Assembly (NCBI GenBank): GCA_009827235.1
Contig: SPMW01000029.1
Coordinates: 1 to 21,098, forward strand
Length of the DNA: 21,098 nt
Source of the DNA: Candidatus Campylobacter infans
GTDB lineage: Bacteria; Campylobacterota; Campylobacteria; Campylobacterales; Campylobacteraceae
Direction of reading: 5' to 3'
The notes under the pieces are model-generated. The model was not told the DNA's origin, searched no databases, and worked only from the letters and a program-made list of their open reading frames with translations. The number at the start of each line of letters is the position of its first letter. Position 1 is the first letter of the stretch. The position numbers and the translations under genes are program-made. Shown here piece by piece: positions 5,404-13,551 of this stretch.

Positions 5404-8358
5404 TTATCTCTTGCCTTCTAAAATCGGCTTTAATTTTAGCTCGTATTGGAGTTTATTTAATGAAGTGCTAAATAATTCAAACTCATTTGCAAGGCTACTT
5501 TCTATTCTAAAATCATTATCGATGAAAAGCCCGGCGATTATGTCGTAGTTATGTTTTTTGCGGGCTGAATTGATGATTTCAAGGTAGGTTCTTGTGTTTA
5601 GTTCGCTCATATCCGCATCGCAAATTACTATTTTATATGGCCTTGCGCTTAAATGCTCACCAAGATTTACCATATTGCGCGCGGTGTCGATTTTATCGCT
5701 GAAATTTCTAAATGCGCTAGCGTAGATATTATTTGCAGCGGCTGATTTTTTAAATATCAATATATCGCGCAATTTATCATTTGCTAGCATTGCGTTTTGC
5801 TTGCGTTTAGTTAAAATTTGAGAAATTCTGCTTTTTAATAATTCTTTGCCCTGAACAGAATCATAATCTGCTTTAAGCAAATAATCATCAAAAACTATTT
5901 TATTATTTACAAGATTGTCGCTTCTATCGCTTATTGCGATAAATGAACAAGGTCGCTGTATGGCATCGATGTTTTGTTTATCCATCAAATCTAAATCCAC
6001 AAAAACCACATCATAATGTAATAACGGGTTGATTTGAGTATGCACATGACTTACTAATTCGCCCAAAGTGCTTGAAATAATAGCATCGCCAAGGACAAGC
6101 ACGCTTAGATTTATGCGTTTTGTTAAAGATGAACTTGTTTTTTTGCCAGTGATTTTTTCATAAGCGTTGATAAACTCGCTAAGTGAAACAGGCTCTTTAA
6201 GCCAAATGGTGTAAGCATCGGTAAATTCTGGTTGCTTTGCTGAGATTAGTATGGTTTTTGCATCATCAAAGGGCTTTTTTGTCCCACGAACTATATATAA
6301 ACTTTTTTGCAAGTAAGTATCTCTTAGCTTATAAGCTAAACCAAGATGGCTTAAATATGATTTTACAATATCAAAAAAGCTAGGCAATTTTTCGCCATCT
6401 AGGTTTGGCAATTTTGTTTCGTATATATTATCTGCTGAATATATCACAACCTCTTCGCCTTGGAATTTATTTTTATACCTAAAATCGCTCTTAAACTTAG
6501 CCTCTATGCTAAATCCTATTTTTGTGCCTGTGTTTGCCTTGCTTGTTATATCAAATTTTGAACCAAGCATTTGTAAGTATTGATTACAAAGCCTTAGATC
6601 CAAGCCGCCACTATTGTAAATTTGAAGTTTTGAAGCATTTGTATCTGTAAAGCCTTCAAAAATAATCTCGTGTTTTATGCCACTACCACCATCAACTACT
6701 GCGAATTTAATGCCCGTTTTATCATCTTTTGTTTGGTTTAATTTTGAAATTTGTAATAAAACCGCGCTACCATCGCCAATGCTGTATTCTATGGCATTAT
6801 CTAATAAAGAAGTTAAAATAAACTCGATTTTTTCTTTATCTGCATCTAAAATACCCTCTAAATTAGGATCTACAAAAATCAAAAGTTCTATATTTTTGTT
6901 AGATATTTTCTTGCTAAATTGCCCTACGAGATTAAAAGGTAAATCTAAGATTGAAAATTTTGTATTTTTTATTTTTATGGTTTCGCATTGTAATTTGGAG
7001 ATGATTATTAGATTATTTAAAAGCTTTAAGAGCTTATTTGAGCTATCATCCATTTCTTCTAAATATTTAAGCAAATCTTTATGCTCTGTATTTGCTAGCT
7101 CTGTGCGTAAAATTTCATTATAGCCCATTCTTACATTCAATGGTTCTTTTATTTCAAAGCTGATATTTGATAAAAATGTTTTATGCTCTTTTTCGTCCAT
7201 TTTTTTAGCATTATCTTTATCTAGGATTTTATTGGCTGTTTCATCGAATAATTCAAAAATTTGCTTACTATCCATCGCGATGTTATGGTTAGCGGCTATT
7301 ATTTGTAAGCGTTTTTTATATTCGCTTAATAATTGTATTTGCTTTTTGATATTGGTTTTATTAGAGATAAAAAGCCAAAGCATAAAAATAATATAAATTA
7401 TAACGCCTATGGCTATAAGCAAATAAGTAAATAAGAGATTGTTGGATTGTTTGATGTTATTTTGCAAATCTGCGCTTATTGCGTAAATTTTTGAATTATA
7501 ATTATTTTCTATGGTGTTTGTAAAATTAAAAAATTCCTCAAAACCAAAATCAGGTTTTTCGCCACGCAATAAAGCAAAATACAATTTATCCAAATTTTCG
7601 TGGGCTAAAATATAATCTTTATTTTCATCTATTTTTTTAATCGCATTTTTCAATTTATCATTATTGCCTTTATAAATGGCAAAAATATGGCTAATCCCCG
7701 CAGGACTATGTGCTATGATATTTGAATAATCTCTTTTTTGCTTTAACATAAAAGATAAAATTTCATTTCCCGTTTTATCTAAGGCTTGATTTTTTATAAT
7801 ATAGCCAATTAAAAAATCTCGCTTTTTATTTAGCTCGATAATATCCTTAAACACCGACATCATCACCAACACAGGAACGGTTTGTTCTATATCGTTTGTG
7901 TAGGAATTTAAGCTTTGGACGCTTTGGAAAATTTCTTTATCAATCTCATCATAACGCGAAAATAGCTCAGCATTAAAATCGCTTCTGTTTTGATCTAAAT
8001 CATTGCGGATATTAAATAATTTATCTAAGGCATTATTTAGGCTATTTAGCTCGCGCATGGCTTTATTGCTATCTATGCGCAAAATTTCTATATTTTGATG
8101 ATCCACATTAGCTTGTGAATATAAAAGCGCTTGCATGGCGCGCTCTTTATGGAGCTTTTGGGCGATTTGGGTTAATTGGTTTATTTGTGTAAGAGCTTTA
8201 TTTAAACGATCATGCGCACTTATCTCGCTAATAACATAAAGCAAGAAAATTAAAGCAAAAATGCTAGCAATCACCATCATAGAATAATTTGCCGCGTCAT
8301 AAGTTTTAAGCTTATCATCTTTTTTGTAAAAGGTAAATTTTTGAAAAAATTTATTCAT
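5404..8358 (-). CDS. NIT-domain hybrid sensor protein with degenerate histidine-kinase core and three receiver-like domains
   Basis: A 984-residue membrane protein. TM1 spans about residues 25-46. The outside region (47-308) contains a KERAMQALLYSQANVD...ILRID pattern resembling NIT (nitrate/nitrite-sensing) domains. TM2 is 309-331, followed by a linker helix. The H-box region (391-416) reads FLSNISFEIKEPLN, so Phe401 replaces the phospho-accepting His of the usual SHE. In the ATPase domain the N-box LLDNAIEYS (518-526) and G1 VDGGSGI (555-561) remain, but the G2 loop is altered (SGGLDLRL, 583-590). Receiver-like domains follow at about 630-740 (no phospho-Asp, KEP kept), 750-850 (Asp758, Asp788, Ser810 and Lys829 present) and 863-980 (Asp914 only). 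It is the first gene of the xseA-serC operon. The signal sensed is unknown; nitrate/nitrite is only suggested by the domain name. Confidence 0.8.
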   Translation of the reverse strand: MNKFFQKFTFYKKDDKLKTYDAANYSMMVIASIFALIFLLYVISEISAHDRLNKALTQINQLTQIAQKLHKERAMQALLYSQANVDHQNIEILRIDSNKAMRELNSLNNALDKLFNIRNDLDQNRSDFNAELFSRYDEIDKEIFQSVQSLNSYTNDIEQTVPVLVMMSVFKDIIELNKKRDFLIGYIIKNQALDKTGNEILSFMLKQKRDYSNIIAHSPAGISHIFAIYKGNNDKLKNAIKKIDENKDYILAHENLDKLYFALLRGEKPDFGFEEFFNFTNTIENNYNSKIYAISADLQNNIKQSNNLLFTYLLIAIGVIIYIIFMLWLFISNKTNIKKQIQLLSEYKKRLQIIAANHNIAMDSKQIFELFDETANKILDKDNAKKMDEKEHKTFLSNISFEIKEPLNVRMGYNEILRTELANTEHKDLLKYLEEMDDSSNKLLKLLNNLIIISKLQCETIKIKNTKFSILDLPFNLVGQFSKKISNKNIELLIFVDPNLEGILDADKEKIEFILTSLLDNAIEYSIGDGSAVLLQISKLNQTKDDKTGIKFAVVDGGSGIKHEIIFEGFTDTNASKLQIYNSGGLDLRLCNQYLQMLGSKFDITSKANTGTKIGFSIEAKFKSDFRYKNKFQGEEVVIYSADNIYETKLPNLDGEKLPSFFDIVKSYLSHLGLAYKLRDTYLQKSLYIVRGTKKPFDDAKTILISAKQPEFTDAYTIWLKEPVSLSEFINAYEKITGKKTSSSLTKRINLSVLVLGDAIISSTLGELVSHVHTQINPLLHYDVVFVDLDLMDKQNIDAIQRPCSFIAISDRSDNLVNNKIVFDDYLLKADYDSVQGKELLKSRISQILTKRKQNAMLANDKLRDILIFKKSAAANNIYASAFRNFSDKIDTARNMVNLGEHLSARPYKIVICDADMSELNTRTYLEIINSARKKHNYDIIAGLFIDNDFRIESSLANEFELFSTSLNKLQYELKLKPILEGKR

Positions 8359-8393
8359 CTTTATTCTTAAAATTTAGTGTAAAAAATGTTGGG

Positions 8394-8402
8394 ATTATAT
8401 CA
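8394..8402 (-). promoter_or_regulatory. Extended -10 promoter of the sensor-xseA-serC operon
   Basis: On the minus strand TGATATAAT is a perfect extended -10 (TGnTATAAT), about 35 nt upstream of the sensor ATG, giving a short leader of roughly 30 nt. The ribosome binding site before the ATG is weak (AAGAATAAAG). Confidence 0.65.
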
Positions 8403-8540
8403 CCGCTAGGCTTGAAATTTACTAAAATATTTAAAAATAGCTTTTGCGTTTATATTTATTTTAAACGCCTTATATCATCAAAAAATCCACTCTTAAAGAA
8501 AATTTTAATATTGATAAAAAATAAAATTTTAAATTAAACC

Positions 8541-8566
8541 AGCCCTAAGATGAGCACCTTAGGGCT
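8541..8566 (-). terminator. Terminator-like hairpin after gyrA
   Basis: Perfect 9-bp stem AGCCCTAAG / CTTAGGGCT with an 8-nt loop, beginning 26 nt after the gyrA stop when read leftward. The downstream strand continues GGTTTAATTT, so the T-tract is weak but present. It separates gyrA from the sensor operon. Confidence 0.65.
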
Positions 8567-8592
8567 AAAAATGCGCAAAATATAAATTTTAA

Positions 8593-11301
8593 TTATTGCT
8601 CGCTTATATTGCTCCCAGCGTTAGTCACTTCGCTTATTTCATCGCTAGAAGCAATCAGCTCGCCATTTTCATCAAAAATTTCTTCATCTTTTTCTTCTTT
8701 TGGGCAGCAAGCAATGCTAACAACGCTTTCTCCATCTACATTTACAACCCTTACGCCACTTGTATTACGGCCAGCTTTTCTAATGCTTTGCATATCGGTG
8801 CGAATCATCTTGCCACTTGTAGTAAGCGCCATTAAATCCATATTTTCATCAACCATCACAGCACCGATTAAATCGCCGGTTTTATCTGTTAATCTCATAC
8901 AAATCACGCCCTTGCCGCCGCGGTTTGTTAGGCGATATTCATCGGCTGTCGTGCGCTTGCCAATACCATTTTGGCTAACGCTTAAAATTTCTTGCGAGTT
9001 TGATTCTATAAAGGTTGCGCCCACGACAAAATCGCCCGCTTCTTTAAATCTTATCCCAGTTACGCCACGGCTGATTCTACCCATTTGGCGCACTTTATTG
9101 ATACGAAATTTCACGCACATACCCTTGCGCGTTATTATTAAAAGCATTGCGCCTTCATCATTTGGGCTTAATTCTTCACTCTCTGTGCTTAATTCTTCAT
9201 TGCTTGTGCTTTGAGATAAAATTTCATTCATTTCATCTTTTATTTGGGCTAATTGCTCGCTAATTTCAATATCTAAATTAGGATTTTCTTCATCTTCAAG
9301 CCCATAATTTACGCGCGGAGCTACTTCGCCTGCTTCATTTTGGATAATTAAAGCAGTTACTAATTCATCGTTTTCATCAAGTTTAATCGCGCGCACGCCT
9401 ATTGTGCGAATATTTTTGTATTCGCTTAAATTCGTGCGTTTAACCAAGCCGTTTTTAGTAAAAAACGCTAGCGATTTACTAGCATCAAAATCGCTTGTTG
9501 GGATAATGGCTTTAATCTTTTCATCAGGTTGAAGTGAGATTAAATTAACCACAGCCTTGCCCTTAGCCGTGCGCGAACCCTCTGGGATTTTATAAACTTT
9601 TAGCCAGTATAATTGCCCGCGATTAGTAATAAACATTAAAGTATCGTGGCTCATACAAGTAAAAAAGCTCTCAATAAAATCATCATCATAAGTCGTTACT
9701 GCCACCTTGCCCTTGCCACCGCGTTTTTGCTTTTCATAGCTTTTGCTTGGCACGCGCTTAATGTAGCCACGATGCGTGATTGTTACTACCATATTTTCAT
9801 TTGGTATTAAATCCTCTATATCAATATCATCATAATCATCGATTATTTCGGTTTTGCGCGGACATTTAAATTTATTTTTTATCTCTAAGAGTTCATCTTT
9901 TATCAATGCTTCGATTTTTTGCTCACTTTTTAATAGAGCATCTAGCTGGGCTATTAGCTTAATAAGCTCAGCTAGCTCAGCTTCTAGCTTTTCGCGCTCT
10001 AAGCCTGTTAGCTTGCTTAATCGCATTTCTAAAATCGCCTTGCTTTGTTCTTCACTTAGATTAAAATTTTGAATTAAACCAGCTTGTGCGCTTTGTATAT
10101 CAGCACTTGCGCGAATTAGCGCAATTACTGCGTCTATATTATCAAGTGCTATTTTAAGACCTTCTAAAATATGCGCTCTTGCTCTTGCTTTTTGAAGTTC
10201 AAAAATAGTTCTACGGATAATTACGGTTTTTCTATGATTTAAAAATAACCTTAAAAGCTCTAAAAGATTGAAAATTTTTGGCTCTTTATTATGAATGGCA
10301 AGCATTATCACGCCAAAAGTAATCTCCATTTGCGTGCTTTTATATAAATTATTTAACACAATCTCGCTCATAGCATCGCGCTTTAATTCAATCACCAAGC
10401 GCACGCCATCTCTATCGCTTTCATCGCGCACCTCAGCTATGCCATCAATTATTTTTTCTTTGCCAAGCTCTGCTATATCAGCGTGTAATTTTGCCTTATT
10501 TACTTGATAAGGCATTTCATCTATTACTATTACATCTTTATTTGGTTTTTTTTCTATGTGAGTTTTGGCTCTTAATTTAATGCGTCCGCGCCCCGTGCGG
10601 TAAGCTTCAATAATGCCTTTTTTGCCAAAAATTGTCCCGCCTGTTGGAAAATCTGGTCCTTTTATATACTCCATAACCTCTTCAATACTTGCATTTTTAT
10701 TTTCAAGCACTAAAAGCAAGCCGTCAATTAACTCATCAAGGCTGTGTGGCGGGATATTTGTCGCCATACCAACTGCTATACCGCTTGATCCATTTAATAA
10801 TAAATTTGGCACACGAGCAGGCAAAACATCTGGCTCGATCTCGCTATCATCGTAGTTTGGCACGAAATCAACGGTGTCTTTTTCTAAATCCTCTAAAAGC
10901 GCTTCAGCAAGCGTAGTCATACGCGCTTCTGTATAACGCATAGCCGCTGCGCCATCGCCGTCCATTGAGCCAAAATTGCCTTGTCCATCAATAGCAGGTA
11001 TTCGCATACTAAAATTTTGTGCTAAACGCACCAAGGCATCATAAACTGCTATATCGCCGTGTGGGTGGTATTTACCTATTACATCACCTACTATGCGGGC
11101 TGATTTTTTGTGCTTGGATTTTGAGCCAACGCCTAATTTTTCCATTGCGTATAAAATGCGTCTATGCACTGGCTTTAAGCCATCGCGCGCATCAGGCAAA
11201 GCCCGCCCGATAATCACGCTCATTGAATAATCCAAATAACTAGTTTTTATAGAGTCTTCTACATCAATTGTTTGAATATCTTGATTTTGTAGTAATTCCA
11301 T
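8593..11301 (-). CDS. gyrA: DNA gyrase subunit A, with resistance-type Ile at the quinolone site
   Basis: Breakage-reunion subunit (902 residues) of DNA gyrase, which introduces negative supercoils with GyrB. The winged-helix domain carries Arg122 and catalytic Tyr123 in [11 protein letters not shown]. The quinolone-resistance region reads [15 protein letters not shown] (residues 77-91). Residue 84 (codon ATA, 11050-11052) aligns with E. coli Ser83 and C. jejuni Thr86, and Asp88 aligns with E. coli Asp87 and is intact. The GyrA box QKRGGKG is at 525-531, opening the DNA-wrapping C-terminal domain. That domain carries an acidic Glu/Ser-rich insertion at about 650-718, which explains a length greater than the roughly 860-875 of C. 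jejuni and E. coli. AAAGG precedes the ATG. Single gene with its own promoter and terminator candidates. Confidence 0.98.
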   Translation of the reverse strand: MELLQNQDIQTIDVEDSIKTSYLDYSMSVIIGRALPDARDGLKPVHRRILYAMEKLGVGSKSKHKKSARIVGDVIGKYHPHGDIAVYDALVRLAQNFSMRIPAIDGQGNFGSMDGDGAAAMRYTEARMTTLAEALLEDLEKDTVDFVPNYDDSEIEPDVLPARVPNLLLNGSSGIAVGMATNIPPHSLDELIDGLLLVLENKNASIEEVMEYIKGPDFPTGGTIFGKKGIIEAYRTGRGRIKLRAKTHIEKKPNKDVIVIDEMPYQVNKAKLHADIAELGKEKIIDGIAEVRDESDRDGVRLVIELKRDAMSEIVLNNLYKSTQMEITFGVIMLAIHNKEPKIFNLLELLRLFLNHRKTVIIRRTIFELQKARARAHILEGLKIALDNIDAVIALIRASADIQSAQAGLIQNFNLSEEQSKAILEMRLSKLTGLEREKLEAELAELIKLIAQLDALLKSEQKIEALIKDELLEIKNKFKCPRKTEIIDDYDDIDIEDLIPNENMVVTITHRGYIKRVPSKSYEKQKRGGKGKVAVTTYDDDFIESFFTCMSHDTLMFITNRGQLYWLKVYKIPEGSRTAKGKAVVNLISLQPDEKIKAIIPTSDFDASKSLAFFTKNGLVKRTNLSEYKNIRTIGVRAIKLDENDELVTALIIQNEAGEVAPRVNYGLEDEENPNLDIEISEQLAQIKDEMNEILSQSTSNEELSTESEELSPNDEGAMLLIITRKGMCVKFRINKVRQMGRISRGVTGIRFKEAGDFVVGATFIESNSQEILSVSQNGIGKRTTADEYRLTNRGGKGVICMRLTDKTGDLIGAVMVDENMDLMALTTSGKMIRTDMQSIRKAGRNTSGVRVVNVDGESVVSIACCPKEEKDEEIFDENGELIASSDEISEVTNAGSNISEQ
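9166..9199. repeat. 21-bp-period repeat inside the gyrA C-terminal insertion
   Basis: GCTTAATTCTTCA occurs at 9166-9178 and again at 9187-9199, exactly 21 bp apart. In the protein this makes a seven-residue repeat EELSTES / EELSPND in the acidic insertion, suggesting that the insertion grew by in-frame duplication. Confidence 0.7.
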
Positions 11302-11331
11302 TAAAGCGCCTTTGAAATTTTAAAATCGCAG

Positions 11332-11340
11332 ATTGTAGCA
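11332..11340 (-). promoter_or_regulatory. Extended -10 promoter of gyrA
   Basis: On the minus strand TGCTACAAT is an extended -10 (TGnTACAAT), ending about 30 nt before the gyrA ATG and followed by CTGCG. The same nonamer occurs before the NifU-like gene at 16305-16313. Confidence 0.65.
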
Positions 11341-11436
11341 AAAATAAAGTTAAATTTCTTTTAAGAATTTGCTTGTGTTTTAAAATTATTGATATTTTGT
11401 GAGTTTAAAATTTGTGATTGTAGGTTTTAGCCTGCG

Positions 11437-11459
11437 TTGCGCGCTAACTTGGCGCGCAA
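11437..11459 (-). terminator. GC-rich hairpin just after mrp
   Basis: Perfect 8-bp stem TTGCGCGC / GCGCGCAA with a 7-nt loop, 10 nt downstream of the mrp stop read leftward. It is by far the most GC-rich stem in the area. A T-run follows only on the plus strand, so for mrp it is either a weak terminator or an mRNA 3'-end stabiliser. Confidence 0.5.
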
Positions 11460-11469
11460 ATTTTAATCT

Positions 11470-12525
11470 TTATCTTGGTTGAATGCTAGAATTATCAGCT
11501 CCGCCATTTTTACTAAGTGCTTCTAGGCTTTGCCATATTGTATTTGCCGCGTTTTCATAGGCCTTTGCGCTAAGAGAGTTTGGGGCATAAAAGCTAAGTG
11601 GCTTACCATCATCGCCGCTTTGTCTAATGGCTGGTTCTAATGGAATTTGGGCTAAAATTTGGCATTCGTATTTTTTAGCTAGGGCATTTATGCCCTCACT
11701 AGAACCAAAAATTTCGTATTTTTCCCCGCAATTTGGGCAAATAAACCCACTCATATTTTCTATTAAACCGCCGATTTTTATGCCTAATTTATTAAACATA
11801 TCCAAAGCACGCGCACTATCATCTAAGGCTACTTTTTCTGGTGTGCTAACGCAAATTCCAAGACTTACAGGGACATTTTGTGCTAAGCTAAGCTGAGCAT
11901 CGCCAGTGCCTGGTGGCATATCTAAAAATAAAACATCTAGCTCACTCCACGCCACTTCATTTAAAAGTTGCTCTATTGCTTTCATTATCATAGCTCCACG
12001 CCAAATCAAGCTTTGGTTTGGTTCAATTAGCAAGCCCATACTCATCATCTCAATCCCATGGCTTAAAACTGGGCTTAATTTATTGCCCTTGATATTTGTT
12101 TTTGCTAGGCTAGCACCCATCATCGCAGGGATATTTGGCCCGTAAATATCAGCATCTAAAAGCCCCACACGCTTACCTAATTTAGCTAGGCTAATGGCTA
12201 AATTTAATGTAGTAGTTGATTTACCCACTCCGCCCTTACCGCTTGAAATCATCACAAAATGCTTGATTTGCGGGGCGATATTTTTGCTTTTTGGCCCTTG
12301 GCTTTGTTTAGCCTCTTTAAGCTCTGGCGTTAATATTTCGCACTCTATGCCAAGATTTAGCGCGCTTATTTCTTTAAGCAGTTTTTCTTTAATCTCAGGC
12401 TTTGAGCTAGGAATTTCTAATATGATTTTTGGTGTTGTAGCTTTTACAAAGCCAAAATCTACTATGCTTTTTTCAAAGCCCGGATATATTATCGTCTTTA
12501 AAAGTTGAATTATTTTCTCGTCCAT
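11470..12525 (-). CDS. mrp: Mrp/ApbC-family Fe-S cluster carrier P-loop ATPase
   Basis: A cytoplasmic ATPase of the Mrp/NBP35 family (351 residues from the start chosen) that binds a [4Fe-4S] cluster and passes it to apoproteins. The N-terminal DUF59/MIP18-like domain spans about residues 1-70 (with YPGF...DFGFV), followed by the deviant Walker A SSGKGGVGKST (94-104), Walker B VLFLDMPPGTGD (198-209) and the cluster-binding CPNC (Cys263, Cys266). The reading frame stays open upstream to 12624, but MDEKIIQLL at 12525 begins exactly at the DUF59 domain and has AGGTGA about 7 nt before it; the upstream part (Lys-rich) is the shadow of the small upstream gene. With this start the two genes still overlap by 53 nt. 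The NifU-like gene at 16344 is a possible functional partner. Confidence 0.92.
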   Translation of the reverse strand: MDEKIIQLLKTIIYPGFEKSIVDFGFVKATTPKIILEIPSSKPEIKEKLLKEISALNLGIECEILTPELKEAKQSQGPKSKNIAPQIKHFVMISSGKGGVGKSTTTLNLAISLAKLGKRVGLLDADIYGPNIPAMMGASLAKTNIKGNKLSPVLSHGIEMMSMGLLIEPNQSLIWRGAMIMKAIEQLLNEVAWSELDVLFLDMPPGTGDAQLSLAQNVPVSLGICVSTPEKVALDDSARALDMFNKLGIKIGGLIENMSGFICPNCGEKYEIFGSSEGINALAKKYECQILAQIPLEPAIRQSGDDGKPLSFYAPNSLSAKAYENAANTIWQSLEALSKNGGADNSSIQPR

Positions 12526-12775
12526 CGTTTTCACCTGTGTTGTTATTTTCTGCATTTGCAAGCGTTTCTTTTGCTTCTTGCTTAGCTTGATATTCTTGTG
12601 CTTTTTGGCTAGCATTTTCATCAAAGCCTAAGCCTTTTGGCGTCATACGCATTTCTACGCTGTTTTGGTATTTTTGGCTTAATTGCTCTGTGGTATTTTG
12701 CTTAATTACATCAGCCTTGTTATACATAAAATAAACAAAACCAGCAATTATCGCCACTAAAATTAAAATTTTCAT
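12473..12775 (-). CDS. Small membrane-anchored hypothetical protein upstream of mrp
   Basis: A 100-residue protein I do not recognise. Residues 2-18 form one membrane helix or uncleaved signal anchor (MKILILVAIIAGFVYFMY). The rest is charged and polar, with a QKAQEYQAKQEAKET helix and an Asn/Glu/Asp-rich disordered tail, likely outside the membrane. A GGGGGG tract (12780-12785) lies 4 nt before the ATG, with AAGG just upstream, and serves as ribosome binding site; a -10 candidate is at 12811-12816. It is the promoter-proximal gene of a pair with mrp, whose first 53 nt lie inside it. The good start signals support a real gene; function unknown. Confidence 0.7.
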   Translation of the reverse strand: MKILILVAIIAGFVYFMYNKADVIKQNTTEQLSQKYQNSVEMRMTPKGLGFDENASQKAQEYQAKQEAKETLANAENNNTGENDGRENNSTFKDDNISGL

Positions 12776-12810
12776 CTTACCCCCCTTAAAATTTGAAGAT
12801 AAAAAAGCGC

Positions 12811-12816
12811 ATTCTA
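12811..12816 (-). promoter_or_regulatory. Putative -10 element of the small-gene/mrp operon
   Basis: On the minus strand TAGAAT, preceded by TTG and followed by GCGC, lies about 36 nt before the ATG at 12775. The GC-rich bases after the hexamer resemble those at the gyrA, rpmJ and NifU-like promoters here. Confidence 0.5.
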
Positions 12817-12915
12817 CAAAATTTTAAAAAATTTTAAACTTAAATTAGCATAAAAGTTTAAAATTTGTAAATATTAAAATTTAAATTTTTAAGAAAATTA
12901 AAAGCATCTTTAAGA

Positions 12916-12921
12916 TACAAT
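12916..12921 (+). promoter_or_regulatory. -10 element of the rpmJ-rplQ ribosomal operon
   Basis: TACAAT within AAGATACAATCCGCCC, after an AT-tract-rich upstream region typical of Campylobacter sigma-70 promoters. Transcription would begin near 12928, leaving a leader of about 130 nt before rpmJ. The C/G-rich discriminator fits a stringently controlled ribosomal promoter (inference). Confidence 0.6.
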
Positions 12922-12927
12922 CCGCCC

Positions 12928-13056
12928 TTTTAGTTTTAGGACTCGAGGCTGACGAAGAAGTGTTTTTAAAATCGCCACTATTTTAAAAACAGTTGGTTTG
13001 CTAAGGCAAACCTAAAAGTCCAATCCCAAAGTGGCCAATTATCAAAAGGACAGCAA
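12928..13056 (+). promoter_or_regulatory. Candidate structured leader RNA (pseudoknot) of the rpmJ-rplQ operon
   Basis: The untranslated leader holds a perfect 12-bp hairpin (12961-12972 with 12980-12991, 7-nt loop CGCCACT), a perfect 7-bp hairpin GGTTTGC/GCAAACC (12995-13001 with 13006-13012, loop TAAG) and a possible closing helix GGACT/AGTCC (12939-12943 with 13017-13021). Six bases of the first loop, GCCACT (12974-12979), are exactly complementary to AGTGGC at 13030-13035, which lies 10 nt before the rpmJ Shine-Dalgarno AAAAGGA. This forms a possible pseudoknot. In E. coli the equivalent operon is repressed by S4 binding a pseudoknot leader; a similar role here is inference. I know no named family for this leader. 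Confidence 0.55.
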
Positions 13057-13170
13057 ATGAAGGTGCGACCATCAGTAAAAAAGATGTGCGATAAATGCAA
13101 GATTGTAAGACGCAAAGGCGTTGTGCATATAATCTGCGATAATCCAAAACACAAACAAAGACAAGGATAA
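13057..13170 (+). CDS. rpmJ: 50S ribosomal protein L36
   Basis: A 37-residue protein beginning [19 protein letters not shown] and ending NPKHKQRQG. The zinc-ribbon ligands are intact (Cys11, Cys14, Cys27, His32), so this is the zinc-binding (C+) form of L36. Length is the usual 37 residues. AAAAGGA is 6 nt upstream of the ATG, and rpsM starts 3 nt after the stop. It is the first gene of the operon, following the structured leader. infA, which precedes rpmJ in many bacteria, is not found here. Confidence 0.97.
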   Translation: MKVRPSVKKMCDKCKIVRRKGVVHIICDNPKHKQRQG

Positions 13171-13173
13171 AAA

Positions 13174-13542
13174 ATGGCTCGTATAGCAGGTGTAGATTTA
13201 CCAAAGAAAAAGCGCGTAGAGTATGGATTGACCTATATTTACGGCATAGGGCTATTTACTTCACGCAAAATTTTAGACGCGGTTAAAATTTCTTATGATA
13301 AACGCGTGCAAGATTTAAGCGAAGATGAGGCTGCGGCTATCCGCAAAGAAATCCAAGAGCATTATATAGTAGAAGGCGATCTTAGAAAAAGTGTCGCTAT
13401 GGATATTAAGGCATTGATGGATTTAGGTAATTATCGTGGTTTAAGACATAGAAAAGGCTTGCCAGTGCGCGGGCAAAAAACCAAAACAAACGCTCGCACT
13501 CGCAAAGGTAAGCGCAAAACAGTTGGCGCTGCTGCTAAATAA
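13174..13542 (+). CDS. rpsM: 30S ribosomal protein S13
   Basis: A 122-residue S13, a head protein of the small subunit that contacts the 50S subunit and P-site tRNA. Recognised by [10 protein letters not shown] at the start, the helix-hairpin segment [14 protein letters not shown], and the C-terminal signature [31 protein letters not shown] (residues about 87-117). Length is normal. It lies 3 nt after rpmJ and 9 nt before rpsK. Confidence 0.98.
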   Translation: MARIAGVDLPKKKRVEYGLTYIYGIGLFTSRKILDAVKISYDKRVQDLSEDEAAAIRKEIQEHYIVEGDLRKSVAMDIKALMDLGNYRGLRHRKGLPVRGQKTKTNARTRKGKRKTVGAAAK

Positions 13543-13551
13543 GGATAAATA

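Noticed and set aside
8609..9214. 201-codon open frame opposite gyrA
   Set aside because: It lies wholly inside gyrA on the other strand, is Ser/Leu/Ile-rich as expected for a shadow frame of AT-rich DNA, and has no ribosome binding site or family match.
12526..12624. Longer N-terminus for Mrp (33 extra Lys-rich residues)
   Set aside because: The family domain begins at the Met of 12525, which has its own ribosome binding site. The extra segment is the alternate frame of the upstream small gene.
12780..12785. GGGGGG tract as a phase-variable homopolymer
   Set aside because: Six G is shorter than the tracts that switch in Campylobacter (usually eight or more), and it lies in the ribosome binding site of a probable housekeeping pair.
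13001..13204. 67-codon open frame on the minus strand across rpmJ
   Set aside because: It covers the rpmJ leader, rpmJ and the start of rpsM, all well supported on the plus strand. Its sequence resembles no known protein.
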